This document shows positions 1 to 10,059 of a stretch of 64,000 nucleotides of DNA, piece after piece. The first letter of the stretch is position 1. Each line of letters opens with the position of its first letter. The position numbers were made by a program, and so were the translations under genes. The notes under the pieces are model-generated. The model did not search any database. It was given only the letters and a program-made list of their open reading frames with translations, and was not told the DNA's origin. Source of the DNA: Micractinium sp. NFX-FRZ (Eukaryota > Chlorophyta > Trebouxiophyceae > Chlorellales > Chlorellaceae); NCBI GenBank assembly GCA_029339195.1, contig JAPTJF010000103.1, positions 1 through 64,000 on the forward strand, written 5' to 3'.

Positions 1-73
<73 letters not shown>
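1..73. other. Homopolymer G run at left edge
   Basis: The first 73 bases are all G. The run abuts the interior of a truncated gene, so it is most likely an assembly or sequencing artefact rather than biology. It is not a telomere: the plant-type telomere unit TTTAGGG is absent. Confidence 0.8.
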
Positions 74-2132
74 CTTGAGGCAGCACAGCAAGTGCAGCAC
101 ATGCCTAGCATGCCTAGCACACACCTCAGCTGCTCCACCTCGTGGCTGCCCATAGCTGTGGCGACCAGACAGCACAGCACAGCATGCACAGCACACTGCA
201 CAGTGATGAGCACACAGCATGCGCAGCATGCACACACCTCAGCTGCTCCACCGCGTGACTGCAGATGTCGGTGCTTGCAATGTCGTCGGGCAACTTGAGC
301 AGCACCCGGGCGCAGTCAACTGCAAAGAAACAGGGCAGGCAGGGCAGGCATGGTGGCACGTGGGTGCGGTGCGTTGGTGAGGGGTGATGCAGTGCCGTGG
401 GAGCGTGGGGAGCAAGGCCAGCACTTCGCGTCAAGAAACAGCTACATGACTGCCTGCTGCCCCACCCACCTGCCACGTTGCCCAGCCCTGCAGTGGCCAC
501 GCTGCTGCGTGTGCTGGAGACATGCCCGTTAGAACAGCAAGCCTCACCTGCCACGTTGCCCAGCCCTGCAATGGCCACGCTGCGCGTGCGGGACAGGTCG
601 ATGGGCAGGTCCCGGTACTCTGGGTGCCCGTTGTACCACCACACAAACTCCCGAGCAGAAAAGACGCCCGGCAGGTCCTGCAAAGGAAACAAATACAGGG
701 TGGAGGCAGCGTTAAGGGGTGCTGGGGCAAGGCAGGCGGTAATACCACACCAGAAATGGTGGGCTGGGAAGGCGCCCGGCAGGTCCTGCGACACACACAC
801 ACTTCATCCAGCTATCAGCATACCCCCACTCCCTCGGTCCCGCCCCGCCTTCCTTGCCGCAACTCTTCGGGCACCCTCCCCACCAATCGCCCCTCCTTTG
901 TCCCACCATGCCATCAGCCCCACATTCAACGCCTACCCACAGAGTCAAGTCCCCCTCCGCATTGCCCCGCACCTCTCCGGGCGCCCCGAGCCGCCGGTCG
1001 CTCTCCGCCCCGTAGCACAGCACCACGGCATTGTACCGCGAGCGCAGCTCGTCCAAGCTGAGGTCCCGCCCCACCCGCACGTTGCCCAGGAAGGAGAGGC
1101 GCTCGTCTTGTGCCAGCTGAGTGAACTGGTTGATCACGTTCTGCCGGTGGAGGATGGCAAGGAAGAGGCTGTTGAATGCAACAATGCAACAAAGACAGTA
1201 GGTCCTGGGAACCGGTTGATCACGTTCTGTTCGCAGAAGGATAGAAGGCAGAGGAGACAAAGGCGTTGCCAGCGACCGGTGCACCCCCCTCCCCTGGCCA
1301 AGCGGCTGGCCGAGACGTTGTTTGGAGGGCACAGCAAGAGCCCCCCAGCAGGCCTCCTCAAGCCGCGCCTCCCCAGCAATCCGCGCCGCCCCACCTTGGT
1401 GTCTGCGTGGTCGGGCGCCACCCCAGAGCGCACCAGCCCAAAGGGGGTGGGCAGGGCCTCCTGTGGGCAGGCAGGCGGGCAGACAGGCGGGCGGCCAGGC
1501 AGGCAGGCGGGCAGACGGGCGGGGTGGGTGGGTGAGGGCTGGCGTGCGGGTGCATATGCTGCAGGCAGGTGGGCCTGCTGGAGCACCCCACCATGCACTG
1601 CTGACACCAGCCATAAGATCTCGAGAGTGCCGAGAGCTCAGCAGCAGCAGCAGCAAGTGGTACAAGGGGGCAGGGCAGAGTGTGCATGCTCGTTCGCGGC
1701 ACAGCCAGCGTTGCCTGACCAGGCGGGGCAGGACAGGGGCACATCGGCTGCTGTGCAGTGCTGTATGTGGGTGCAGCACCCACCACAATGTCCACCCGGG
1801 CGTCTCCAAATTTCTTCAGTAGCTGCAGCATGGGGTGGCACACCCGGAGGGGCGCGTGGGATGCTGAGGCAGGGAGGCGAGGCAGTGACGGGAGCGCGCG
1901 TACCGCACCTTGTCTGCTCAATCATCTCACTGAGCAACTGCTATGCAGTACCCATGTCCGGCACTGACACGCACCGTACCTTGTCTGCTGTATAGAAGCC
2001 TGCGGGCCCGCTGCCCACGATGCAGAACTGCAGGCCGCCGCTAGCGCCGGCGGTGGCGGCGGCGGCGGCGGCAAAGGTGCGCACACCATGGCCGCCGGGG
2101 CGCAGCAGCGCGCAAGCCAGCCTGGGAAGCAT
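74..2132 (-). CDS. Mitochondrial NADPH:adrenodoxin/ferredoxin oxidoreductase, C-terminal part missing
   Basis: FAD flavoenzyme that passes electrons from NADPH to mitochondrial ferredoxin for Fe-S cluster and biotin/heme pathways (family knowledge). Exons in gene order on the minus strand: 2132-1980, 1822-1783 (3' edge approximate), 1460-1395, 1140-973, 677-548, 319-238; the rest lies past the left edge. The start at 2132 gives an Arg/Ala-rich presequence ending in [11 protein letters not shown], then the FAD dinucleotide motif [15 protein letters not shown]. Next come [29 protein letters not shown] (the family PFGLVR.GVAPDH signature), [34 protein letters not shown], the NADPH motif AGLGNVA and DCARVLL. 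About half of the usual ~480 residues are present. Five exon edges are echoed by degraded copies in the adjacent introns (see findings). Identity is firm; internal splice sites are inferred. Confidence 0.88.
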
Positions 2133-3226
2133 GTCCCCTATTCTGAGCTGCTTTATGCAGCAGGCCGAACAAGGCGCTCACAGGGGGCCGCCTTGGCGGA
2201 GCTGGGGTTTTGCTGCTGCCCCCTGCCCACCTGGCGAGATGAAGCGATGCACACACGCAATAGAGGCAATCGCTCCACCCTGCCCGATCGCCCTGGATGA
2301 CCGACTTTTTGTGCCCCCACCGGCAGCACGCAGCCTGCCGGGGCGCAGAACCCCTCCAGCGTTCCTTCCGATCGGAGATTGGAAACTCTCGGATTTGCGA
2401 TACAAGCTGCAGAAACGCGCTTCACAAGGCAGATGCTCGGAAGTTGGGGTGCTGGCCATGGCTGCCGCCGCTGCTGCCGCCTTGCGCCGCCGTGGCCCCC
2501 TTTGGCATGCAAATCTTCTGTGCCTCTGCGAGGGTTTGAGGCCATACACTCTCACAAACTGTCGCAATATGCGACATTCACCACCATACAACAGGACACG
2601 CCGCATTCCGCCAGTAGCGGTGGCTACGGAGTCTGCTGTGAGGTGTTGAGAAGGCGGCGCCAGGACTGCACTCGCTAACTAAAATGCTGCACTACTTGCA
2701 TGCCACGCGCCCTCCACTTCTGAGAAGAATCGGCAAGGGCACCAAATTGGCACGCTCATGGTGGCGTATGTGAGGCAGATACCCCCCTCTTGACGCCGCA
2801 GTCGGTTGGCAGCCCCAACCCTGCTTCGCCCTCCTCCTGGCCCTGCGGGCCTGCGGCTCGCAACCAGAGCATCGGACGCTCATGAAGGCCCATAGGATGC
2901 AGGCAAGCCCGTCCAGCGAGCGGGCACCACGACAACATGGCGCCGATGGCGGGTCGGTGGGGCCGTCACAATGCCACGGTCGCTTTCTGTACTGATCATG
3001 AACCACAGTGGGATGGCGCTCCGCGATCAAAACGTGCCGCTCCGTGTTTAAACGTGGCCAGGCCTGTGCTGTGCTCTGTGCTGTGCCGCCCCGGGCAATT
3101 CAAGAGCGGGCGGCGGCCTCCCCTATCCCCCTTCATCCTCTTTGCAGCCCCAGGCGGTCGGTGCGCCTAACACAGCAAGTAGTCTGCTTGCCAGCACCTG
3201 CCCGGCCACCACATTTCGCCGCCACT
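2133..3226. promoter_or_regulatory. Divergent intergenic region, reductase (-) and importin alpha (+)
   Basis: About 1.1 kb between two start codons pointing away from each other, so it must hold both promoters and 5' UTRs. I see no clear TATA box, RNA gene or repeat. Open frames here have no recognisable protein motif. Confidence 0.5.
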
Positions 3227-6200
3227 ATGAGCCTGCGCGCAGATAGCAAGGCGGTGGCCCGCCGGCCAGTCAAGAAGGGTAGGAGCTGCTGCAGCACTTG
3301 GCAAGAGAGGTGGCCGCTGTGCACACCACTTGATCAGCCTGCGGGGATGGCCACGGCCTCCCCTGTGCAGCCAAGCGGCCAGCCGCCAACCTCTCGGCAC
3401 CTTGATTGCTCCCTGTGCCTGCTGCAGGTATTGACCTCGATGACGCTCGGCGCAAGCGCGAGGACAACATTATTCAGCTGCGCAAGGACCGGCGCGATGA
3501 GAACCTGCAGAAGAAGCGCATGGTCAGCGCGGTGGCCGCGGAGGGGGGGGAGCTGGAGTCCACCCGCACCGGCCAGGTGCAGCAGAAGGTAGGCGCCGCC
3601 ACCCGCCGCTTCCTTTCACTCGCCTCTTGCTGCCGTGGGTGCCCCCTGTCACGCACCCTGCTGCACTGCTGTTGTGCATGGTCCGCCGGTGCCGGTTGAC
3701 ACAAGGTGTACAGAGAGGAGGTTGCAGCAGTCCGATAAAACTGCTGGCCTCGCTGCCGCCGCCAGCCTGCCCCTGGCCTGCCGCTCACCTCGCGCTGCCT
3801 GCTCGTGCCGCTCTTGGCCCTTGCAGCTGGAGAGCCTGCCGGCGATGGTGCAGGGCGTGTGGTCAGAGGACCCGCAGGCGCAGCTGGAGGCCACCACCCA
3901 GTTCCGCAAGCTGCTGTCCATTGGTGGGTGCTGGGTGCTGCTCCAGGGGGCGGTGGGACGCAGCACGCGGGCTGGCGTTCAAAGCCGTGGCTGCGGCGCT
4001 CAAACCGTAAACACCAGTGCTTCAGTGTGCGTGCATGTGCGGCACGCTTGTTGGCCCTCCGTAGCTTTCAGTCCCTCCAACGCGCATCCGCATCCGCACC
4101 TGCATCTGCTGCTCTCTGTGCCCGCACCTGCCTTGCAGCATCACACGACGCACTGCACCGGCCCCCACCTGCCACTCACCCCCCTGTCAACTAATCTCTG
4201 TTGCCCCCCTCGCCTGCCCCCGCCTGCCCCCTCGCCCCTTGCAGAGCGCAATCCTCCAATTGAGGAGGTGATTGCCCAGAACGTGATCCCCCGCTTCGTG
4301 CAGTTCCTGCAGCGCTCCGACCTGCCGCAGCTGCAGTTTGAGGCGGCCTGGGCGCTCACCAACGTGGCCTCCGGCACCAGCGAGCACACCAAGGTGGTCA
4401 TCGACGCGGGCGCTGTGCCCATCTTTGTCCAGCTGCTGCACTCCCCCATCGACGACGTGCGGGAGCAGGCGGTGTGGGCGCTGGGCAACATTGCGGGCGA
4501 CTCGCCGCGCTGCCGCGACCTGGTGCTGGGCCACGGCGCGCTGGCGCCGCTCATGGACCAGCTCAAGGTTGGTGGGCGCTCAGTGTGTGCCTGTCTTGGC
4601 GAGCGGGGTGCTACTGTTTTGTGTGCTTGCTGCTTCTAGTGCTGGGTGCTGCTGAAAACTGGTGCTGGGGCACGGCGCGCTGGCCCCCCCTCATGGGCGA
4701 GCTAAAGTTCAGCAGGCGTTCAGTGTGTGTGTCGTTTTCAGTGGGATGCTGCCTGGTGTGCTTGGTGCTGCCGCGACTTGATGTTGGGCCATGGTGCGTC
4801 GCGCCGCTGATGGAAGCACCACAAGGGCAGGCAGCTGAAGGATAATGGGTGCTGAGCATCCGTTGGGTGATGGACGCTGCTTGGTTGCGGCGGGCTGGTC
4901 GTGCCAGCAGGGGCCACCAAAGATAGTGCCGGGCACCGAGATGGCCAGCTGCTCCCTGCTCTTCCCTCTCACCCGTCTTGCTGTGTCCCTCCCTGGCTCA
5001 TGTTGTCCGCCCCCGCCTTCCCCGCCCACAGCAGGACAACACCAAGATGTCGATGCTGCGCAACGCCACCTGGACGCTGTCCAACTTCTGCCGCGGCAAG
5101 CCGCAGCCCGAGTTTGGCCAGGTAGGTGGGGGGCGCAGCCGCTGCTCAAGTGTCAAGGGGGGGAAGGCTGCACAGGGGAGGTGCAGGAAGTGGTGTGGAA
5201 TGCAGGAATCTGCAAGGCATGTTGTGCAGGGGCGCTGCAACAAGCGGCAGGGCTGGGCGCTGCAGCAGGTGCAGGCAGTGAAGCAATGGCATGGGTGCAC
5301 GGCAGCCGCTGCTGGCCGCTCATATGAGTGCTGTTCTTGTGGGGCTTGCTGGCTGCTCTGCTTTTGGCAGCCCAGCGTGCCCGCAGCACCACGCGTGCCT
5401 CCATCACTGCCGCCACCCTGCACACCCCCAGCGCGCACCCATCCAATCAACCCACTCCTCGCCGTCCCCACTCACCCGCCGCCGCGCCCATTCTGTATGT
5501 GCCCCCGCAGGTGAAGAGCGCGCTGCCCGCGCTGGCGCGCCTGATCCACAGCCAGGATGAGGAAGTGCTGACCGATGCCTGCTGGGCGCTGTCCTACCTG
5601 AGCGACGGCACCAACGACAAGATTCAGGAGGTCATCAACAGCGGGGTGTGCCGCCGCCTGGTGGAGCTGCTGCTGTGAGTGGGGCACCGCCGGCGTGGGT
5701 GGGTGCTGAAGGGAGGGGCCTGGAGGGAGGGGGCCAAAGGGCGCAAGCATTTATTAACAGTGGGGCGTATGCCGCCGCCTGGTGCAGCGGCTGCTTTGTG
5801 TTGGCGGGTATGAATGTTGTGGTGGTGGTGGTGGTTGTTTGGTGGGAGGGCACAATGAGCGTCAGCAGCGGGATGTGTCGCCACTGGTGAGCTCCTGCTG
5901 TAGTTGCAAAGCAACCCAGGTTCTAATGAAACTCGGTTTTTGTTGGGTAAAACAAAGAGAGCATCCATGGGGGAGAGGGTTGAAGGAGGAGTTGCTCATC
6001 CCGGGTTGCGCACTGGGCACTGTCACCTGACCTCCCGCCCCCGCCTGCCCCCCTTCCCTGCCCCCCAGCAGCCACCAGTCCCCCAGCGTGCTGGTCCCCG
6101 CTCTGCGCACGGTGGGCAACATTGTGACGGGCGACGACATGCAGACGCAGATCATCATCAACTGCGGCGCCCTGCCCTGCCTGCTCAACCTGCTGACCAC

Positions 6201-8018
6201 CAGCCACAAGAAGAGCATCAAGAAGGAGGCGTGCTGGACCATCTCCAACATCACCGCCGGCACCAAGGAGCAGATCCAGGTGCGTGGCCGGTGGTGGTGG
6301 TGGTAGGGCGGGCGGGTGCAAGGAAGGCAGGGCTCTGCTCTGAGAGGGGGGTGCGCGGTGACGGGCTGCAGCACGATGGCGCTCTGCGCCCGCTTTCGCC
6401 TCCTTACCCTGCCCCTCAACCTTTACCTACGCGCGCTCCCAGACACAGTTGATGTCGCCTCTACATAAACACACTGTGCACGCACTCACCCCTTGCTTCC
6501 TGCCCTGCCCCACCCCGCAGACCGTTGTGGATGCGGGCATCGTGCCCCCCCTGATCCACCTGCTGGCCACCGCCGAGTTTGACATCAAGAAGGAGGCGGC
6601 CTGGGCCATCTCCAACGCAACCAGGTGGGCGTGCTGGGTGGTGTGTGGGGGGGTTGCGTGGCGTTGGTGGTGGTGTGGCTTGCTTGTTTCATGTGTGTGG
6701 GGGGGGAGGGGCAGGGGCCACACATGGTGCGCTTGGTGAACCGGTGACCTGACTGCACACTTGCCTCACGTCACCCTGTCGCCTGCACTTGTATGCTTCC
6801 TTCCCCGCCCTGCAGCGGCGGCACCAACGAGCAGATCAAGTACCTCGTGAGCCAGGGCGCCATCAAGCCGCTCTGCGACCTGCTCTCCTGCTCCGACGCG
6901 CGCATTGTCACTGTGGCGCTCGAGGGGCTGGAGAACATCCTCAAGGTGGGTGGTTGTGGAGGGGGGGCGGGGGGGTCCTGGGCTGCGTTACATGGCACAA
7001 TGATGGCCCCCTTGAGCGTTGCCAGTTGGCGGCGGCGGTCTGCTTGTTGTTGGTTACAACGATGCTTGTCAAGGCTCTTCAGCACAAGGCTGCGTGTAGC
7101 TGGGTGGTGCTGGCTTGCACCCAGTACTAGCTAGTGCTTCCCCGTCCTTCACTCGCTCACGCGCCACGCTGCCGCACCCTGTTCCTCCCCGCAGGTTGGC
7201 GAGGCGGACAAGGAGCTGGGCGGCGCCGCTGCCACCAACGCGTTTGCGCAGCTGGTGGACGAGGCTGAAGGGCTGGACAAGATTGAGGATCTGCAGGTGG
7301 GTGGGGGCAGGCAGAGTAGGCAGTAGCGTGAGATGAAGTGGGTGGCGGTGGGATGGGATGCGGTTGCGGACTTAATCGATGCGCCGTGTGTGGGACGTGC
7401 GACCCCTCCTTCCGTGCCCCTCCTCTGCTGCCAGACCTTTCCCCTTTCCTCTTCCTTCTACTCATTTCCACCCCCGCAGAACCACAGCAACGAGGACATT
7501 TACGAGAAGGCGGTGGCCATCCTGGAGTCGTACTTTGACGTCGAGGACGGGGAGGAGGAGAACCTGGCGCCCGCGGTGGCGGAAGGCGGTGAGTGCTCCG
7601 AGCGTGGGAAGGGGCGGGGCGCGGTGTGGCAGAGGGGTGTGTGGCAGGGGGAGGAGGAGAACCTGGCGGAAGGAGGTGAGTGCTCTCCTCTCTTTACATT
7701 GCACTGTTGGCCAGGCGGGGCGTAGTGAATGGGGTGGGTGGCAGGGGAGGCGGAGGAGAGTGGCGCCCGCTGTGGTGGAAGGCGGTGCTTGCTCTGCTTT
7801 CCCTGCAGTGCAGTAACGGACGGGCAAGGCGCAGTGCATGGTGTGACTGGGTGGGTGGCAGGGGAGGAGGAGACCCTGGCACTCTGTCCCGCTTACCCCT
7901 CCTCCGCGCTTCCCGCTTGGTCCCCTCCTGCTCTGCAGGCACCTATGCGTTTGGCGCCCCGCAGGCCTTTGGCGCCCAGTCCGCGCCCGCTGGCGGGTTC
8001 AACTTTGGCATGCAGTGA
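3227..8018 (+). CDS. Importin subunit alpha (karyopherin alpha)
   Basis: Adaptor that binds classical nuclear localisation signals in the cytosol and joins importin beta for import through the nuclear pore. Exons: 3227-3278, 3428-3588, 3827-3923, 4245-4567, 5032-5121, 5511-5674, 6069-6279, 6521-6624, 6816-6945, 7195-7296, 7480-7588, 7939-8018; they total 1623 nt, or 540 aa, the normal family size. The N-terminal IBB domain is clear ([19 protein letters not shown], residues ~25-45). Armadillo repeats follow with the conserved [66 protein letters not shown] and WAISNAT cores whose Trp/Asn ladders bind the NLS. The tail is acidic (DVEDGEEEN) then [10 protein letters not shown]. Acceptors at 5032 and 6069 could each shift by 3 nt. 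An in-frame second donor lies at 7676. Several introns carry decayed exon copies. Confidence 0.95.
4509..4830 (+). repeat. Three decaying tandem copies of an importin exon end plus donor
   Basis: The last ~60 nt of importin exon 4 with its donor and the intron start (4509-4640) recur at ~4656-4770 and again, shorter, at ~4771-4830. The frame is recognisable as [19 protein letters not shown], then a [21 protein letters not shown] copy, then [13 protein letters not shown]. The donor AAG/GT is lost in the later copies. Confidence 0.8.
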
Positions 8019-8548
8019 GCGTCAGGAAGCTCCTGAGCAGCGGCTGGGCGGGGGCGGTGCCTGTGCGAGCATCTGCCGGGCATGAGAGGCTAGGCACCTG
8101 TGACATGGCGGCTCCAATCTCCGCACCGCCGTGGTAGCACCGTCTCCCGTTCTTTCCACCGCTGCACCCTGCTGCTTCGCCCTAGTATCTCCTGCTTTGC
8201 TCCGGAAGGCCGAGCGCCAGGCGGAAGGGTGCCTCGTGCTGGGTGGAAAACACCCAACCCTGCACGAGGGGCCCGCCTCCCGTCGGGGTGCTCGCCCCCC
8301 TCCCTCCCTCCCTTCTCCAATCCCTCCAGTTAACTCTCATCTGCATTTCCTGCATTCCTTTCCCTTTTCCCTCCCTGCATTGACTCTTGCCCGCCCTGTA
8401 CCCCTACCCCTCTTCCTTTGCTCATGCTGACTTCTGTCCTCCTGCGCTGCCCTCTCATCTCGAGCGTGTGAGCGCCCGCCGTCCCCTTTGGCAAATGCAT
8501 CCTTCTGACCGTCCTCTCAATCTTGACCTCTCACAGCACTGTACGCTG

Positions 8549-8553
8549 TGTAA
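8549..8553 (+). terminator. TGTAA poly(A) signal, importin alpha
   Basis: TGTAA, the usual chlorophyte polyadenylation signal, sits about 530 nt after the importin stop. The 8019-8548 stretch has no gene and is read as 3' UTR. Confidence 0.45.
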
Positions 8554-8632
8554 CCACATGCACACACCCTGCGTCCGGGCTGTCAACAGGTCGCCTGGCT
8601 GCCTAGGAATCCTTGGGACATGTGCAACAGGT

Positions 8633-8637
8633 TTACA
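8633..8637 (-). terminator. TGTAA poly(A) signal, small membrane protein gene
   Basis: TTACA on the plus strand, so TGTAA on the minus strand, about 196 nt past the stop at 8833. It supports the two-exon model of that gene. With 8549 it places two convergent transcript ends close together. Confidence 0.5.
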
Positions 8638-8832
8638 AAGAAAAGTGAGTACAGATGGAGTTTGGGGCGTACTTTGGGCATGTATCAAGAATGTGGCTTG
8701 GCAAGGGCAGAGGAGGCGATGTGCAGCGGGGACAGAGGAGCAGGGAAGGGCCAGCAAGCAGGTGGCAACAGCAACAGGAGCAAAATGTAGGCTGGTGGGC
8801 CAGAAAGATACACGCGCGGCCTCCACACGGCA

Positions 8833-9424
8833 TCACTGCTGCGACTCGGCGCCCTCCACCACAGGCTTGTGCTGCAGCAGGCGTGGGTGGGGACGGACGC
8901 AGAGCGCGGGGGCCATGTTGACGAGGGGTGGTGGGGAGCCTGGGCTGTGTGCACAGACAGCCACATGCAGCGCAGACAAAGCTGGTTGCACAGATCGTCG
9001 CACGCAGCAAGGAAGTTGTACACCCTCTGACTGAATGGCGTGCCATCCCCCCAACAGCAAGGAAGTTGCTTGTCTGAAGTAAGCCGTCAGCCCCTCCCTC
9101 TCCCGACCCACACGAGCCACCCACCTGCCGGTGGAAGGAGAAGCGCTCAAACATGCTCATGCTGACGCCGATGCCGCCAATCACTGTGATGCCCATGAGT
9201 AGCGTCACGGTGCCCTTGAAGATGGTGTCGCTGAGAGCCATGGCAATATACGGGGGGGTGGAACCCTGCACAGACAGAGGCGCAGCCGGGCAGGTGGCGG
9301 CGCGGAAACGGCGGCAGTGAGCCAGGGCGCCTGGCGCCTCCCTAACAGGGCCTGGACCGTAGAAGCCAGCTAAAGCGACTGGTTGATTTCTGTGGCGCTG
9401 CAGGCGCGGCTGGGCAGCACTCAC
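8833..9424 (-). CDS. Small single-membrane-span protein, probably mitochondrial
   Basis: Two exons, 9424-9125 and 8871-8833, join in phase 0 through a GTGGGT donor and a CTGCAG acceptor. The conserved-looking core is GSTPPYIAMALSDTIFKG followed by a hydrophobic helix (TVTLLMGITVIGGIGV) and FERFSFHRQ; the second exon adds HKPVVEGAESQQ and the stop. The start is uncertain. ATG 9424 gives 112 aa with an Arg-rich, acid-poor leader suitable as a mitochondrial presequence and lies ~80 nt past a TATA box; ATG 9241 would give only 51 aa; an acceptor-like CAG precedes 9265. Size and layout resemble small respiratory-chain subunits such as COX7a, but the similarity is too weak to name it. The TGTAA at 8633-8637 supports transcription. 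Confidence 0.6.
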
Positions 9425-9501
9425 TCGAGAAGGGGGGAGGGCAGGGGTGTTCTCGAGGCCGGGTGCGTGCTTCAGGTGATGGTAAAGATGCCAGCTGCGC
9501 G

Positions 9502-9507
9502 TATATA
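9502..9507 (-). promoter_or_regulatory. Candidate TATA box
   Basis: TATATA within GTATATAC, a palindrome, lies 78 nt upstream of ATG 9424 on the minus strand. The rest of 9425-10059 is a divergent promoter region shared with prohibitin; I see no other feature in it. Confidence 0.4.
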
Positions 9508-10059
9508 CACAATGCAGTCGTCAGAGACACGCCTCAAACCTTTGAGACGACGCTCTGCTCACAGCAGAGCATAGCGCAGCACGGCGCCACAGGGCGCTCT
9601 TTCCGCCGATCTGCGCCGACCAACCCGCTGTCAGAGTGCCCGCCACCAACGCTTTTTCGGGTTTGCGTGCTGACGAGCTCAGCCGGCCACACAGACTCGC
9701 CCACAACTCGTGCGATCGGCAGCGGCCTCTAGGCGTCGGTGGCGAGCAGAGGTGGGCGATTGAGGGGTCTCAGGGTGCGATTGTTCTGTGGGACGCCGTG
9801 AATGCCGGGCATGCTGCTGGCGAGGCTTCGCCGGCAGCTCTGCGTCCCGCCCGCCTCTGGGTCTCGCTTCTTAGATATGCAATGCCTTCAGACTGCAGTG
9901 CAGCCGCGTGTGAGGCGCTCGGCATAGCATGTGGAACCCTCTGCCGCCGCCGCTGCCACCGCTGCCGCTCACTCCGCTGCCTGCCCGCCCACCGTGGCTT
10001 CCTCTATCGCTTCCTCGTCGCAGACAGCACATACTAGCAGCAGCGCAGCAGCAGGGGAC

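Noticed and set aside
1..73. G-run as a telomere or G-quadruplex element
   Set aside because: No telomere unit; a pure homopolymer at a contig edge is more simply an artefact.
397..1995. 532-aa plus-strand open frame over the reductase gene
   Set aside because: GC-rich shadow frame; the minus strand carries the conserved reductase motifs.
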